Shown: piece by piece, positions 17,153 through 25,767 of the stretch
How the letters are laid out: each line of letters starts with the position of its first letter
How positions within the stretch are numbered: position 1 is the stretch's first letter
Notes under the pieces: generated by a model
Told to the model about the DNA's origin: nothing
Database searches by the model: none
What the model saw: the letters and a program-made list of their open reading frames with translations, nothing else
Made by a program: the position numbers and the translations under genes
Source of the DNA: Ga0077523 sp038324085
GTDB taxonomy: Bacteria; Pseudomonadota; Gammaproteobacteria; Burkholderiales; Ga0077523
Direction: 5' to 3'
NCBI GenBank assembly: GCA_038324085.1
Contig: JBBQHP010000021.1
Coordinates: 9,874-73,873 of the forward strand
DNA: 64,000 nt

Positions 17153-18241
17153 TCAGTCGGGCAGGTAACTGCCGGCATCGTCGCGCCAGCCGATCTGCAC
17201 GGCGTCGCCGGGCTCGAAGAACTTGGACGAGCGGCCGACGGCATTGTTGGGCAGCATGACCTCGACTCTCTTGCCGCGTTCGACCTCGACAATGTACAGA
17301 GTCACGTCACCCGTGTAGAGGTAGTCGACCACATGGCCGTTGAAGCGGTTGACGCAGTCAGCGGCTGCCAGTTCGCGCGCGATCGCGACCTTTTCCGGAC
17401 GCAGCGCGAGGGCGCCCTTCCCATTCGACATGGTGCCGCCAGGGTCCGAAGCGGTGACCCGGCCGAGGCCTTCGACCTCCAGGCTCACCACGCCGTTGGC
17501 TACACCCGCGACGGCGCAATCGAGAATGTTGCATTCGCCGATGAAGTCGGCGACGAAGCGATTGCGCGGAAAGCCGTAGACCACGGCGGGCTCGTCGAGC
17601 TGTTCCACCTTGCCCTTGTTCATCACCGCGAGACGATGGGACAGCGCGAGCGCCTCTTCCTGGTCATGGGTGACGTAGATGAAGGTCACGCCGACTTCCT
17701 TCTGGAGCGCGATCAGCTCGAGCTGCATGCGTTCCTTCAATTTGGCGTCGAGCGCCGCGAGCGGTTCGTCGAGCAGGAGCAGCTTCGGACGGCTGATCAG
17801 CGCGCGGGCCAATGCCACCCGCCGGCGCTGCCCACCCGAGAGTTCGGTCGGAAAGCGCTTCTCCATGCCGAGCAGCGATACATCCTCGAGCGCCTCGCGC
17901 ACCCGCGGGCCGACCTCTGCCGGGGGGCGGTTGCTCATGCGCAGGGGAAAGGCCACGTTCTGCTCGACCGTCATGTGCGGAAACAGGGCGTAGCTCTGGA
18001 ACACCGTGTGGACGTTGCGATCTTCCGGCGGGACGCCCGCCATGTCCTTGCCGTCGATCACGATCTGGCCTGCGTCCGGCTGGTCGAAGCCCGCGATCAT
18101 CCGCAGCAGGGTGGTCTTGCCGCAGCCGGACGGTCCGAGCAGGGTGAAGAATTCCCCCGCCTCGATCGACAAGCCGACCCCATCGACGGCGACGAAGTCA
18201 CCGAATCGCCGGGTTACGTTGCGGATCTCGAGCAGGGCCAA
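17153..18241 (-). CDS. Polyamine ABC transporter ATP-binding protein (PotA/PotG family)
   Basis: ABC ATPase of 362 residues from a TTG start at 18241, placed where homology begins (MALLEIRNVTRRFGDF). Walker A GPSGCGKTTLL, Q-loop TVFQSYALFPH, signature ELSGGQRRRVALARAL, Walker B LLLLDEPLAALD, switch VTHDQEEAL. The C-terminal TOBE-type domain (residues about 270-360) is present. No in-frame ATG lies nearby and the ribosome site is weak, so the start could be the GTG 18 codons earlier. The operon order ATPase-permease-permease-binding protein is the usual pot order. Confidence 0.92.
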   Translation of the reverse strand: MALLEIRNVTRRFGDFVAVDGVGLSIEAGEFFTLLGPSGCGKTTLLRMIAGFDQPDAGQIVIDGKDMAGVPPEDRNVHTVFQSYALFPHMTVEQNVAFPLRMSNRPPAEVGPRVREALEDVSLLGMEKRFPTELSGGQRRRVALARALISRPKLLLLDEPLAALDAKLKERMQLELIALQKEVGVTFIYVTHDQEEALALSHRLAVMNKGKVEQLDEPAVVYGFPRNRFVADFIGECNILDCAVAGVANGVVSLEVEGLGRVTASDPGGTMSNGKGALALRPEKVAIARELAAADCVNRFNGHVVDYLYTGDVTLYIVEVERGKRVEVMLPNNAVGRSSKFFEPGDAVQIGWRDDAGSYLPD

Positions 18242-18388
18242 GGCTGGTCTTGGGTGCAGTGCAAAAAAACGCCGCGGATTGTAGCGCAGGCCCACCGCGT
18301 GCGGCGGGAAAAACCCGACTAATCTGGGGCTTCCCGCGATGCGAGCCGCGCACCCGAGCGTCTGCCGGAGCCCGTTGCGCCGGCGCGC

Positions 18389-18424
18389 GGCGCCATCGAC
18401 TGCGCCATCGACTGCGCCATCGAC
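18389..18424. repeat. Three tandem 12-bp repeats
   Basis: The unit TGCGCCATCGAC occurs three times head to tail (the first copy begins GG instead of TG), immediately after the stop of the outer-membrane factor gene and upstream of the polyamine transporter ATPase gene. The unit is a multiple of three, so it could have been coding once, but no convincing gene covers it. No inverted symmetry is seen that would make it a terminator. Confidence 0.8.
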
Positions 18425-18428
18425 TGTG

Positions 18429-19877
18429 CTATTGAGCGTCCAGGGCCGCGGTGCGCGTGGTACGCCCCTGCCAGCCACCACCCAGCGCCTTGATCAGGGA
18501 AACCGTAGCGGTAAGCTGCGCGCCCGTCACCGCCAACGCCTCGCGCTGGGCCCGCAGCGCCGTGCGCTGCGCGTCGATGACCTCGACGACGATCACCAGC
18601 CCGGCCCGGTATCGGCTTTCCGCCAGTTGCACCGCCCGCAGTGCGTTCTGGCGCGCCCAGACCTGACGCGATGCCTGCAGGTCGAGCGTCCGGAGTGTCA
18701 TCAGCGCGCTTTCGACTTCGCGAAATGCACGCAACAGCTGGCCGCGATAGTTAGCGAGCGCTTCCTCATAGGCCGCTTTCGCGCGCACCATGTCGAACCC
18801 GATACGACCTGCATTGAACACAGGCTGGAACAGGGACGCGCCGGCGTTCCAGATCAGATTGCTGCCGGACACCAGATCGGACAGGTCGGTACTTTCGAAG
18901 CCGACCGATCCCGTGAGGCGGATCGCGGGAAAGTAGGCCGCCCGCGCCACGCCAATTTCGGCATTGCGGGCAACCAGTCTCTGCTCGGCCGCAGCGATAT
19001 CAGGCCGGCGCTCCATCAGCTCGGCCGGCAGCCCCACCGGCAGCGCTGGCGGCACCGTCCCGAAAGGGGTTTCCTCGACCCGGAACCCCTCCGGCATGGC
19101 CCCTGTCAACACCGCCAGGGCCAACTGCAGGTCGTCCCGCCGACGCGTGGCCTCCTCGACGGTGGCTTCCGTCAGCTGGAGTTCCGTCTCGACCCGCGCG
19201 ACGTCGAGTTCGCTCGCGATGCCGCCCGCCCGGCGCTTGACGACCAGATCGCGGGCCCGGCGCTGCAGCGCAATGTTCTGCGCCAGGATCCGCTTCTCCT
19301 CATCGACCTGACGCAATCGAAAATAGGTCGCCGCGATCTCGCTCTCGAGGGTCAGGGCGACCGTCTGGAATTCGGAGACCGATGCGTCGGCCCGGGCCCG
19401 CGCCGCCTCGCCCAGCCGGCGAACGCGACCCCAGACGTCCAGTTCGTAGCTCGCAACCAGAGGGACCCGGTAGTAGTCGCTCTCGTAATCGGTGTTCGTC
19501 GGTTTCTTGCTCGGCTGGTCGGGACGATCCTCCGCTGCCCGGTACCGGCCGGCGGTCGCCCCCACGCCGACGTCGGGATAGCGGGCGGAACCGGCAATAC
19601 CGGCAGCTGCCTGGGCCTGATCGACCCTCGCCGCATAGATGGCGAGAGTCGGACTGGCGTGCTTCGCCTTCTGTTGAAGGGCGTCGAGCACCGGATCGTT
19701 GAACAGCGTCCACCAGTCACCGCGCGCGAGCAGGTCGCCCGGCTCGGCCACCTTCCAGGGACCGGCATTCTCGAATGCCGCCGGCACCTCCGTGACCGGC
19801 CGGCGGTAGTCCGGTCCCACCGCAGTGCAGCCGGCCGCCAGCACCACCCCGGCCAGCAGGAGCGTCGATCTGCTCAT
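18429..19877 (-). CDS. NodT-family outer-membrane efflux lipoprotein
   Basis: TolC-type outer-membrane channel of 482 residues for tripartite efflux. It has a lipoprotein signal peptide with lipobox LAAGC (cysteine about residue 17), then VGPDYRRP, typical of the OprM/NodT group, and the two repeated helical OMF domains (GEARRLGEAARA-type segments; MERRPDIAAAEQRL is the signature between repeats). The ATG at 19877 has GAGG 6 bases before it; a GTG at 19889 overlaps the adaptor stop and is less likely. Its partner adaptor lies directly upstream. Confidence 0.92.
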   Translation of the reverse strand: MSRSTLLLAGVVLAAGCTAVGPDYRRPVTEVPAAFENAGPWKVAEPGDLLARGDWWTLFNDPVLDALQQKAKHASPTLAIYAARVDQAQAAAGIAGSARYPDVGVGATAGRYRAAEDRPDQPSKKPTNTDYESDYYRVPLVASYELDVWGRVRRLGEAARARADASVSEFQTVALTLESEIAATYFRLRQVDEEKRILAQNIALQRRARDLVVKRRAGGIASELDVARVETELQLTEATVEEATRRRDDLQLALAVLTGAMPEGFRVEETPFGTVPPALPVGLPAELMERRPDIAAAEQRLVARNAEIGVARAAYFPAIRLTGSVGFESTDLSDLVSGSNLIWNAGASLFQPVFNAGRIGFDMVRAKAAYEEALANYRGQLLRAFREVESALMTLRTLDLQASRQVWARQNALRAVQLAESRYRAGLVIVVEVIDAQRTALRAQREALAVTGAQLTATVSLIKALGGGWQGRTTRTAALDAQ

Positions 19878-19885
19878 CGCATGCC

Positions 19886-21139
19886 TCACTTCGGCGCGGG
19901 CGCCTGGGGCGGCGCTGCCACCGGCTTCGCGCCAGGCATCGGTTTGTCGTCCTTCTTCTTGTCGTCGTGAGTGGCGGCTACCAGGGCCCTCACCCGCGTC
20001 CCGTCGGGAACCTCGTCGCGCGGATTGTTGACGACTCTTTCGCCGTCCTCGAGGCCTTCGAGGATCTCGACCTCCTTGCCCAGATCGCGCCCCAGTTTCA
20101 CCGTCCGGATGCGGACGGTGTCGGTCTCGTCGATCACGGCGAGGCGCAGGCCTTCGCCACCCACCATGAGGGCGTTCACAGGTACCAGCATCGGCGGTTC
20201 GGCGTACTTGATCTGGAAGCGGACCTGCCCGTACATCCCGGGCAGGATCCTGCCGTCCGCGTTCGCCACGCGCAGTTCCACGAGCAGGGTGCGCGTGGCG
20301 GGGTCGAACGAACCCGCGTTGCGGGCCACCTTTACCGGAATCGGTTTTCCACCCAGCTCGGGGATCGTGAGTTCGGCATCGGACCCGATGCGCGCCGCCT
20401 GCATCTGACTCTGCGGCACGCTGACGAAGACCCGCATCGTCTGGCTCTGCGCGATCTTGTACAGCCAGGGCGTGGCGCTGGAACTGCCGGCGCTGACCAG
20501 GGACCCGACCTCGACGTTCCTGGCGGTCACGGTACCGCCAAACGGAGCGAGCACTCGCTGATACGCTTTCATGCTCTCCAGCTGGCGAAGTCTGGCCTGG
20601 GCTGCTGCGAAGTCGGCTTCGCGGGCGGCCAACGCGCCGATCTTTTCGTCGGCTTCCTGGGGTGATACGGCTTCGTCCTTGACGAGACTGCGGTAACGAT
20701 CGGCCGTGGAGCGCGCGAGGTCGAGCTGCGCCTTCACCTGCGATTGGGTGGCCCGTACCTGATCGATCTCGCGATCCAGTTCAGGGGCTTCGATCTCGGC
20801 CAGCACCTGGCCTGCCTTCACCTGGTCGCCCATTTCCGCGAGCCAGCGCTTGATATAGCCGTTGGTACGCGCGTACACGGTCGCCTCCTGCAACGCCTGC
20901 AGGCTGGCGGGCAGTGAAATCTCGGCCGAGGCTTTGCCGCGGTGCGCGTTCACGAAGATGACGCGCGGCAACTCCTTGGCATTCGTGACCGGCGCGGCGG
21001 CAGACACCGGTTCGCGAGAACTCACCGCGATCACGACGAGCACGACCAGCGCCCCGCCACTCACTGCGAGCGCCGTCCGGCTCCGCGCGAGACGACGCAT
21101 GGGCGCAGCCAGTCGCTGCACCATTCCGAGTTGAAACAT
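19886..21139 (-). CDS. RND efflux periplasmic adaptor (HlyD/AcrA family)
   Basis: A 417-residue membrane fusion protein. N-terminal anchor at about residues 22-40 (ALAVSGGALVVLVVIAV), lipoyl/barrel-sandwich halves (YARTNGYIKRWLAEMGDQVKAG and APFGGTVTARNVEVG), a helical hairpin between them, beta-barrel and C-terminal MP domain. The ATG at 21139 is preceded by GGAGGAG at 5 bases; an upstream in-frame extension crosses the operator region. It is divergent from the RND pump, 124 bases apart. Confidence 0.93.
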   Translation of the reverse strand: MFQLGMVQRLAAPMRRLARSRTALAVSGGALVVLVVIAVSSREPVSAAAPVTNAKELPRVIFVNAHRGKASAEISLPASLQALQEATVYARTNGYIKRWLAEMGDQVKAGQVLAEIEAPELDREIDQVRATQSQVKAQLDLARSTADRYRSLVKDEAVSPQEADEKIGALAAREADFAAAQARLRQLESMKAYQRVLAPFGGTVTARNVEVGSLVSAGSSSATPWLYKIAQSQTMRVFVSVPQSQMQAARIGSDAELTIPELGGKPIPVKVARNAGSFDPATRTLLVELRVANADGRILPGMYGQVRFQIKYAEPPMLVPVNALMVGGEGLRLAVIDETDTVRIRTVKLGRDLGKEVEILEGLEDGERVVNNPRDEVPDGTRVRALVAATHDDKKKDDKPMPGAKPVAAPPQAPAPK

Positions 21140-21200
21140 GCCGGCTCCTCCCCCTGGACCACCGCGCTCGCAGCGCAGCCTGTATCCAAAGCTGTCATCA

Positions 21201-21224
21201 TTTTGTAACATAATTGTCACAAAA
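21201..21224. promoter_or_regulatory. Operator-like palindrome between divergent efflux genes
   Basis: A 24-bp imperfect palindrome with arms TTTTGTaACA and TGTcACAAAA around a 4-bp centre, lying between the divergent adaptor and pump starts (63 and 40 bases away). It is strikingly A/T-rich for this GC-rich region. Length and symmetry suit a TetR-type repressor dimer pair, which commonly sits in front of efflux genes, but no TetR gene is in the window, so the binder is unknown. Confidence 0.6.
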
Positions 21225-21263
21225 AATAGTCTGCCAATTCGGCATCGCAGGGGGAGAACAACG

Positions 21264-24200
21264 ATGTGGCTCGTCAGGCTCGCGCTATTGCGACCCTATA
21301 CCGTGGTCGTCGGAGCGCTGGCGATCCTGCTGGGCGGCGTGATCGCGATCGTGGGCGCACCCGGCATCAAGCCGATCCCGAAGGACATCTTCCCGGAGAT
21401 CGCCGAGCCGATCGTCACGCTGATCTGGCAGTACGTGGGTATCCCGGCCGACGCCTACGAGAAGCAGGTGACGATCTTCTCGGAACAGCAGATCAACACC
21501 ACCGTCAGCAACGTCCGCCGGATCGAATCGACCACGATCTACGGCAAGAACGTCATCCGCATCTACTTCCAGCCGAACGTGAAGATCGAACAGGCGATGG
21601 CGGAGATCACGGCGACCTCGCAGACGATCATCCGGCGCATGCCGCCCGGCCAGACCCCTCCACAGATCGTTCAGTACAACGCGTCGAGCGTGCCGATCCT
21701 GCAGATCGCGCTCGGCAGCGACACGATGACCGAGCAGGAACTCTACGACCAGGGCCTGTGGCTCGTGCGCAAGGAAGTGATCCCCGTCCCGGGCACCACG
21801 GTGCCGCTGCCGTACGGCGGCCGGCCGCGGCTCGTCATGATCGATGCGGAACCGGACAAGATGCAGGCGCGCGGCATCACGGTGAAAGACATCAACGACG
21901 CGCTGGTGCGCCAGAACGTAAACCTGCCCACGGGCTCGACGCAGATCGGCGGGCGCGAGTACATCCTGGCACTCAACAACAGTCCGGAGAAGATTTCCGA
22001 CATCGGCGACCTGCCGGTCAAGGTGAGCGGCGATCGCGTCACGTACATCCATGACGTCGCCACGGTGCGCGACGGCTACAACGAACAGACGAGCCTCGTG
22101 CGCCACGACGGACGCAAGTCGAGCCTGCTGACCGTGCTGAAGAGCGGCAGCGCGTCCACGCTGGACATCATCGCCCAGGCGCGCGAACGCCTCGGCAAGG
22201 TCGAACTGCCGGAGGGCCTCAAGCTGTCCTTCCTGTTCGATCAATCCGTGTTCGTGGTCAATGCGATGCGCGCAGTCGTGATCGAGGGTCTGATCGCAGC
22301 CGGTCTGACCGGCCTGCTCGTGCTCCTGTTCCTGGGCAGCTGGCGCTCGACACTGATCGTGGTGGTCTCGATACCGCTGGCGGTGCTCCTGTCGATCGTG
22401 CTGCTCGGCGCCATGGGCCATACCCTCAACCTGATGACCCTGGGCGGCCTGTCGCTGGCGGTGGGCATCCTGGTCGACGACGCGACCGTGAACGTCGAAA
22501 ACATTCACCGCCATATCTCCATGGGCAAATCGATCACCGCTGCCATCATCGATGGCGCACGCGAGATCGTGATCCCGGCGCTGGTGTCGATGCTCTGCAT
22601 CTGCATCGTGTTCCTGCCGGTGATGCTGCTGACGGGTGCCGCGAAGTACCTGTTCACGCCGATGGCCCTGGCGGTCGTGTTTGCGGTCGCTGCGTCCTAC
22701 GTGTTGTCGCGCACGGTCGTTTCCGTCATGGCGCGGGCCCTGCTGAAAGAACACGACGACGGCGTTCATACCGGTTGGCACGCCGGCTTCGAACGGGGCT
22801 TCGATCGGTTCCGCCGAGGCTACCTCTCGCTGCTCGATGCGAATCTGAAGCGGCCCGTGGTCTTGTTGGTGTTCTTTGCCATCGCGCTCGGTGCGACCGC
22901 GGTCGTGCTGCCGCGCGTGGGTCAGGACTTCTTTCCTTCCGTCGACGCCGGACAGATGCGCCTGCATGTGAACTCGCCCATCGGCACGCGCATCGAGGAT
23001 GCGGCCACGGTGTTCTCGGCCGTCGAGGCCGAGATCCGGCGCGTGGTCGATCCGGACGATCTCGACGTGATCATCGACAACATCGGCATTCCGCCCTCGA
23101 CGAACCTCGCCTACAGCGACAACGTCACGATCACCTCGTCCGACGGCGAGATCCTGGTGTCGCTCAAACCCGGGTACAAAGTACCCACCCCCCAGTACGT
23201 GCGCCAGCTGCGCGAGCTGCTGCCGCGCAAGTTTCCCGACTCCGACTTCTATTTCCAGCCGGGCGACATGATGAATCAGATCCTGAACTTCGGCCTGCCC
23301 GCGCCGATCGACATCAGGATCCTCGGCGGCGACTACAAGAACCACAAGCTCGCGCAGGAGATCGCCGCCAGGGTGAAGGACGTGCGCGGCACGGCGGACG
23401 TGCACGTGCATCAGCTCATGAACCAGCCGTCGCTCAGGTTCGAAGTCGATCGCACGCGTGCCGCCCAGCTGGGCCTCACACAGCGCGAGATCGCGGAGAA
23501 CTACCTGATCTCCGCCAGCTCGAGCGTCGTGCTCACCCCCAACTACTGGAACGATCCGAAAACCGGCCGACCCTACCAGGTCGTGGTGGTGCAACCCCAC
23601 TTCACGGCACTCGATTCGGTCGATGCCGTACTCGGCATCCAGTTGCCGGGCAAGGGCCAATCGCCGACCGTGCCGCTGGGCAACGTGGCCACGGTCAAGC
23701 GCGGCATCGTGCCGGCGATCATCAACCATGTGAACACCGAGCTCGCCTTCGACGTCTACGCCAACATCCAGGGCCGTGATCTGGGCGGCGTGGTCGCCGA
23801 CATCGAGAAGATCGTCGACGAGTTCCGCGACCGGGCCGAGGCGCAGAAGAACAACACCCGCATCGAAGTGGCAGGACAGGCGCAAAGCATGCGGGAAGCA
23901 TTCACGCGCATGGGCGCCGGGCTGATCTTCGCAATCCTGCTGGTCTATCTGATCATGGTGATCAACTTCCAGTCGTGGATCGATCCGCTCATCATCGTGA
24001 CCGCTCTGCCGCTGGCGCTGTGCGGAATCGTCTGGATGCTGTTTGCGACCGGCACGACGTTCAGCGTGCCCTCCCTCATGGGCGCAATCATGGCAGTGGG
24101 GGTGGCGACGGCGAACAGCATCCTGATGATCTCGTTTGCGAACGAGCGCCTCGCCGACGGCCAGCCGCCCTTCCAGGCGGCGATGGAAGCCGCGAGCACC

Positions 24201-24425
24201 CGCTTGCGTCCGGTGCTGATGACGGCCTTCGCCATGATCGTCGGCATGCTTCCCATGGCGAGTGGCCTGGGCCATGGCGGCGAGCAGAACGCGCCGCTAG
24301 GACGCGCCGTGATCGGCGGATTGCTGTTCGCGACCGTGGCGACCCTGCTGCTGGTCCCGGTCGCGTTCAGCCTCGTGCGTCACCGCCTGCCGCGCAAGGT
24401 CCGACTCGCCGACATCAATCTCTGA
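21264..24425 (+). CDS. RND efflux transporter permease (system 1)
   Basis: A 1053-residue resistance-nodulation-division pump, expected to be a proton-driven trimer in the inner membrane. TM1 is at about residues 12-32; the TM2-TM6 block has GGLSLAVGILVDDATVNVENI with the paired proton-relay aspartates; the second half repeats the fold, ending TM12 near residue 1035. The ATG at 21264 has GGAG 7 bases upstream. It works with the divergent adaptor and NodT-type channel. Substrate cannot be told from sequence; the motif pattern is of the multidrug/acriflavin type rather than metal CusA type. Confidence 0.93.
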   Translation: MWLVRLALLRPYTVVVGALAILLGGVIAIVGAPGIKPIPKDIFPEIAEPIVTLIWQYVGIPADAYEKQVTIFSEQQINTTVSNVRRIESTTIYGKNVIRIYFQPNVKIEQAMAEITATSQTIIRRMPPGQTPPQIVQYNASSVPILQIALGSDTMTEQELYDQGLWLVRKEVIPVPGTTVPLPYGGRPRLVMIDAEPDKMQARGITVKDINDALVRQNVNLPTGSTQIGGREYILALNNSPEKISDIGDLPVKVSGDRVTYIHDVATVRDGYNEQTSLVRHDGRKSSLLTVLKSGSASTLDIIAQARERLGKVELPEGLKLSFLFDQSVFVVNAMRAVVIEGLIAAGLTGLLVLLFLGSWRSTLIVVVSIPLAVLLSIVLLGAMGHTLNLMTLGGLSLAVGILVDDATVNVENIHRHISMGKSITAAIIDGAREIVIPALVSMLCICIVFLPVMLLTGAAKYLFTPMALAVVFAVAASYVLSRTVVSVMARALLKEHDDGVHTGWHAGFERGFDRFRRGYLSLLDANLKRPVVLLVFFAIALGATAVVLPRVGQDFFPSVDAGQMRLHVNSPIGTRIEDAATVFSAVEAEIRRVVDPDDLDVIIDNIGIPPSTNLAYSDNVTITSSDGEILVSLKPGYKVPTPQYVRQLRELLPRKFPDSDFYFQPGDMMNQILNFGLPAPIDIRILGGDYKNHKLAQEIAARVKDVRGTADVHVHQLMNQPSLRFEVDRTRAAQLGLTQREIAENYLISASSSVVLTPNYWNDPKTGRPYQVVVVQPHFTALDSVDAVLGIQLPGKGQSPTVPLGNVATVKRGIVPAIINHVNTELAFDVYANIQGRDLGGVVADIEKIVDEFRDRAEAQKNNTRIEVAGQAQSMREAFTRMGAGLIFAILLVYLIMVINFQSWIDPLIIVTALPLALCGIVWMLFATGTTFSVPSLMGAIMAVGVATANSILMISFANERLADGQPPFQAAMEAASTRLRPVLMTAFAMIVGMLPMASGLGHGGEQNAPLGRAVIGGLLFATVATLLLVPVAFSLVRHRLPRKVRLADINL

Positions 24426-24441
24426 TCGGCATGCGCCGCGT

Positions 24442-25767
24442 CTACAGCGCCCCGCTCTGGTAATCGAGGACGGCGCGCGCAAGCAGATAACGGTACTTGG
24501 CCCGGCTGTATCCGATCTCCGCATCGATGGCGCTCAGCTGCGCCTGGTTCAGCTCCACGATGGACGTTATGCCGAGCGCGTAACGCGATTCGGCGAGCTT
24601 GAGCGCCTGCGACGACACGTCCTGCAGATGGCGGGTGATGGTGATGTTCTCGTAGCCGGCCTTCGCATTGAGCCAGGCGATCCGCACTGCACTGGCGACG
24701 GTGTTCTCCGCTTCGGACAGGTTCTCGCTCGCGGCATATGTCTTCAACTTCGCTTCCTGTCGCAATGCCGAGATCTTCCCGCCGTCGAAGAGAGTGAGAT
24801 TGAGGTTGACGCCGATCGCGCCGTAGTTCGACGGAAACCGATTGTCACCGACCGGCACGACTCCGGCCGCGGCAAAGGCGCTGATGCTCGGATAGCGCAA
24901 CGAGTCCTGCGCGGCGGCGAGTTTCTGCGCTGCTTCGCGATCGGCCCGGAGGCTCGCGAGTTCCGGTCGCCGGGCGAGCGCCTGGCCCATCACGGCTTCG
25001 AGTTCGGCCGGAGGGGCGTCGACCACCATCGGGTCCGTGAGACGGTACCGACGCGCGTCGCGATACCCCAGGCTGGTCGACAACCGGGCGAAGGCTCCCT
25101 CGACCGCATTCTCGGCGCGCAACAGCAACAGGCGCGCTTCGTCCAGACTCACTTCGGCGAACTTCACTTCCAATTCCGACTTGAGCTTGCTCCTGGTGAG
25201 CACGGCCACGCGATCGAGCAGCAGCTTGCGCGCATCCACCGTCTTGCGGGCGACGCGCAGGACCGCCTGTGCCTCCAGCACTCCGAAGTAGGCCTCGTCG
25301 ACGTCGAGCATGACCTGGGACCGGATGGCGGCCACCTGCTGCATCTGCGAAACTTCATTGAACCGCGAACTCTCCACCAGATTCGACGTGCGCCCGAAGT
25401 CGGTGATCAGCTGGCTCACGACCACACCGGCCGCGTCGCGACGCAATACCGTCGGATTGTTCAGCGCGCCGGCCGCGATGCGGGTGTCGAGGTTCACCTC
25501 CTTACCGTCCTGGACGACCGTGTCGCGCTCGGCGGCGACCGCCGTCAGGTTGCCGGCCAGTTGCGGGTAGCGGGCGGCCTCGTACTGATGCGTGATCTCG
25601 CGCGCCGTTGCCGCGGAGAACTGCTTCGCCTTCAGGCTCGGCCGCTGGACCAGCGCGATCTGCCGGGCCTGCGCGAGCGTCATCGTCGGTTCGCCCGGGT
25701 CCTGCGCCAGCGCAGCCTGCCCGACGCAACAGATCGCGACCGCGGCCCAGAGCGGGACGCGCGTCAT
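24442..25767 (-). CDS. TolC-family outer-membrane efflux protein (system 2)
   Basis: A 441-residue outer-membrane factor with a Sec signal peptide (ends ALAQ) and no lipobox. Two OEP repeats: LAQARQIALVQRPSLKAK in the first, MGQALARRPELASLRADR in the second; the end SRAKYRYLLARAVLDYQSG is typical. Its ATG overlaps the stop of the upstream RND gene by 4 bases (ATGA), so it is translated with the pump. The 3' end converges on pump 1 with 16 bases between. Confidence 0.92.
   Translation of the reverse strand: MTRVPLWAAVAICCVGQAALAQDPGEPTMTLAQARQIALVQRPSLKAKQFSAATAREITHQYEAARYPQLAGNLTAVAAERDTVVQDGKEVNLDTRIAAGALNNPTVLRRDAAGVVVSQLITDFGRTSNLVESSRFNEVSQMQQVAAIRSQVMLDVDEAYFGVLEAQAVLRVARKTVDARKLLLDRVAVLTRSKLKSELEVKFAEVSLDEARLLLLRAENAVEGAFARLSTSLGYRDARRYRLTDPMVVDAPPAELEAVMGQALARRPELASLRADREAAQKLAAAQDSLRYPSISAFAAAGVVPVGDNRFPSNYGAIGVNLNLTLFDGGKISALRQEAKLKTYAASENLSEAENTVASAVRIAWLNAKAGYENITITRHLQDVSSQALKLAESRYALGITSIVELNQAQLSAIDAEIGYSRAKYRYLLARAVLDYQSGAL

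Noticed and set aside
22440..22500. Possible metal-type (CusA/CzcA) assignment of RND pump 1
   Set aside because: It has the paired aspartates and loops of the multidrug type, and the typical metal-binding methionines were not seen.
21285..24275. Minus-strand 996-codon open frame
   Set aside because: It lies wholly antisense to the RND pump 1 gene and is rich in His, Asp, Gln and Arg, the usual result of reading a GC-rich gene backwards; no domain seen.
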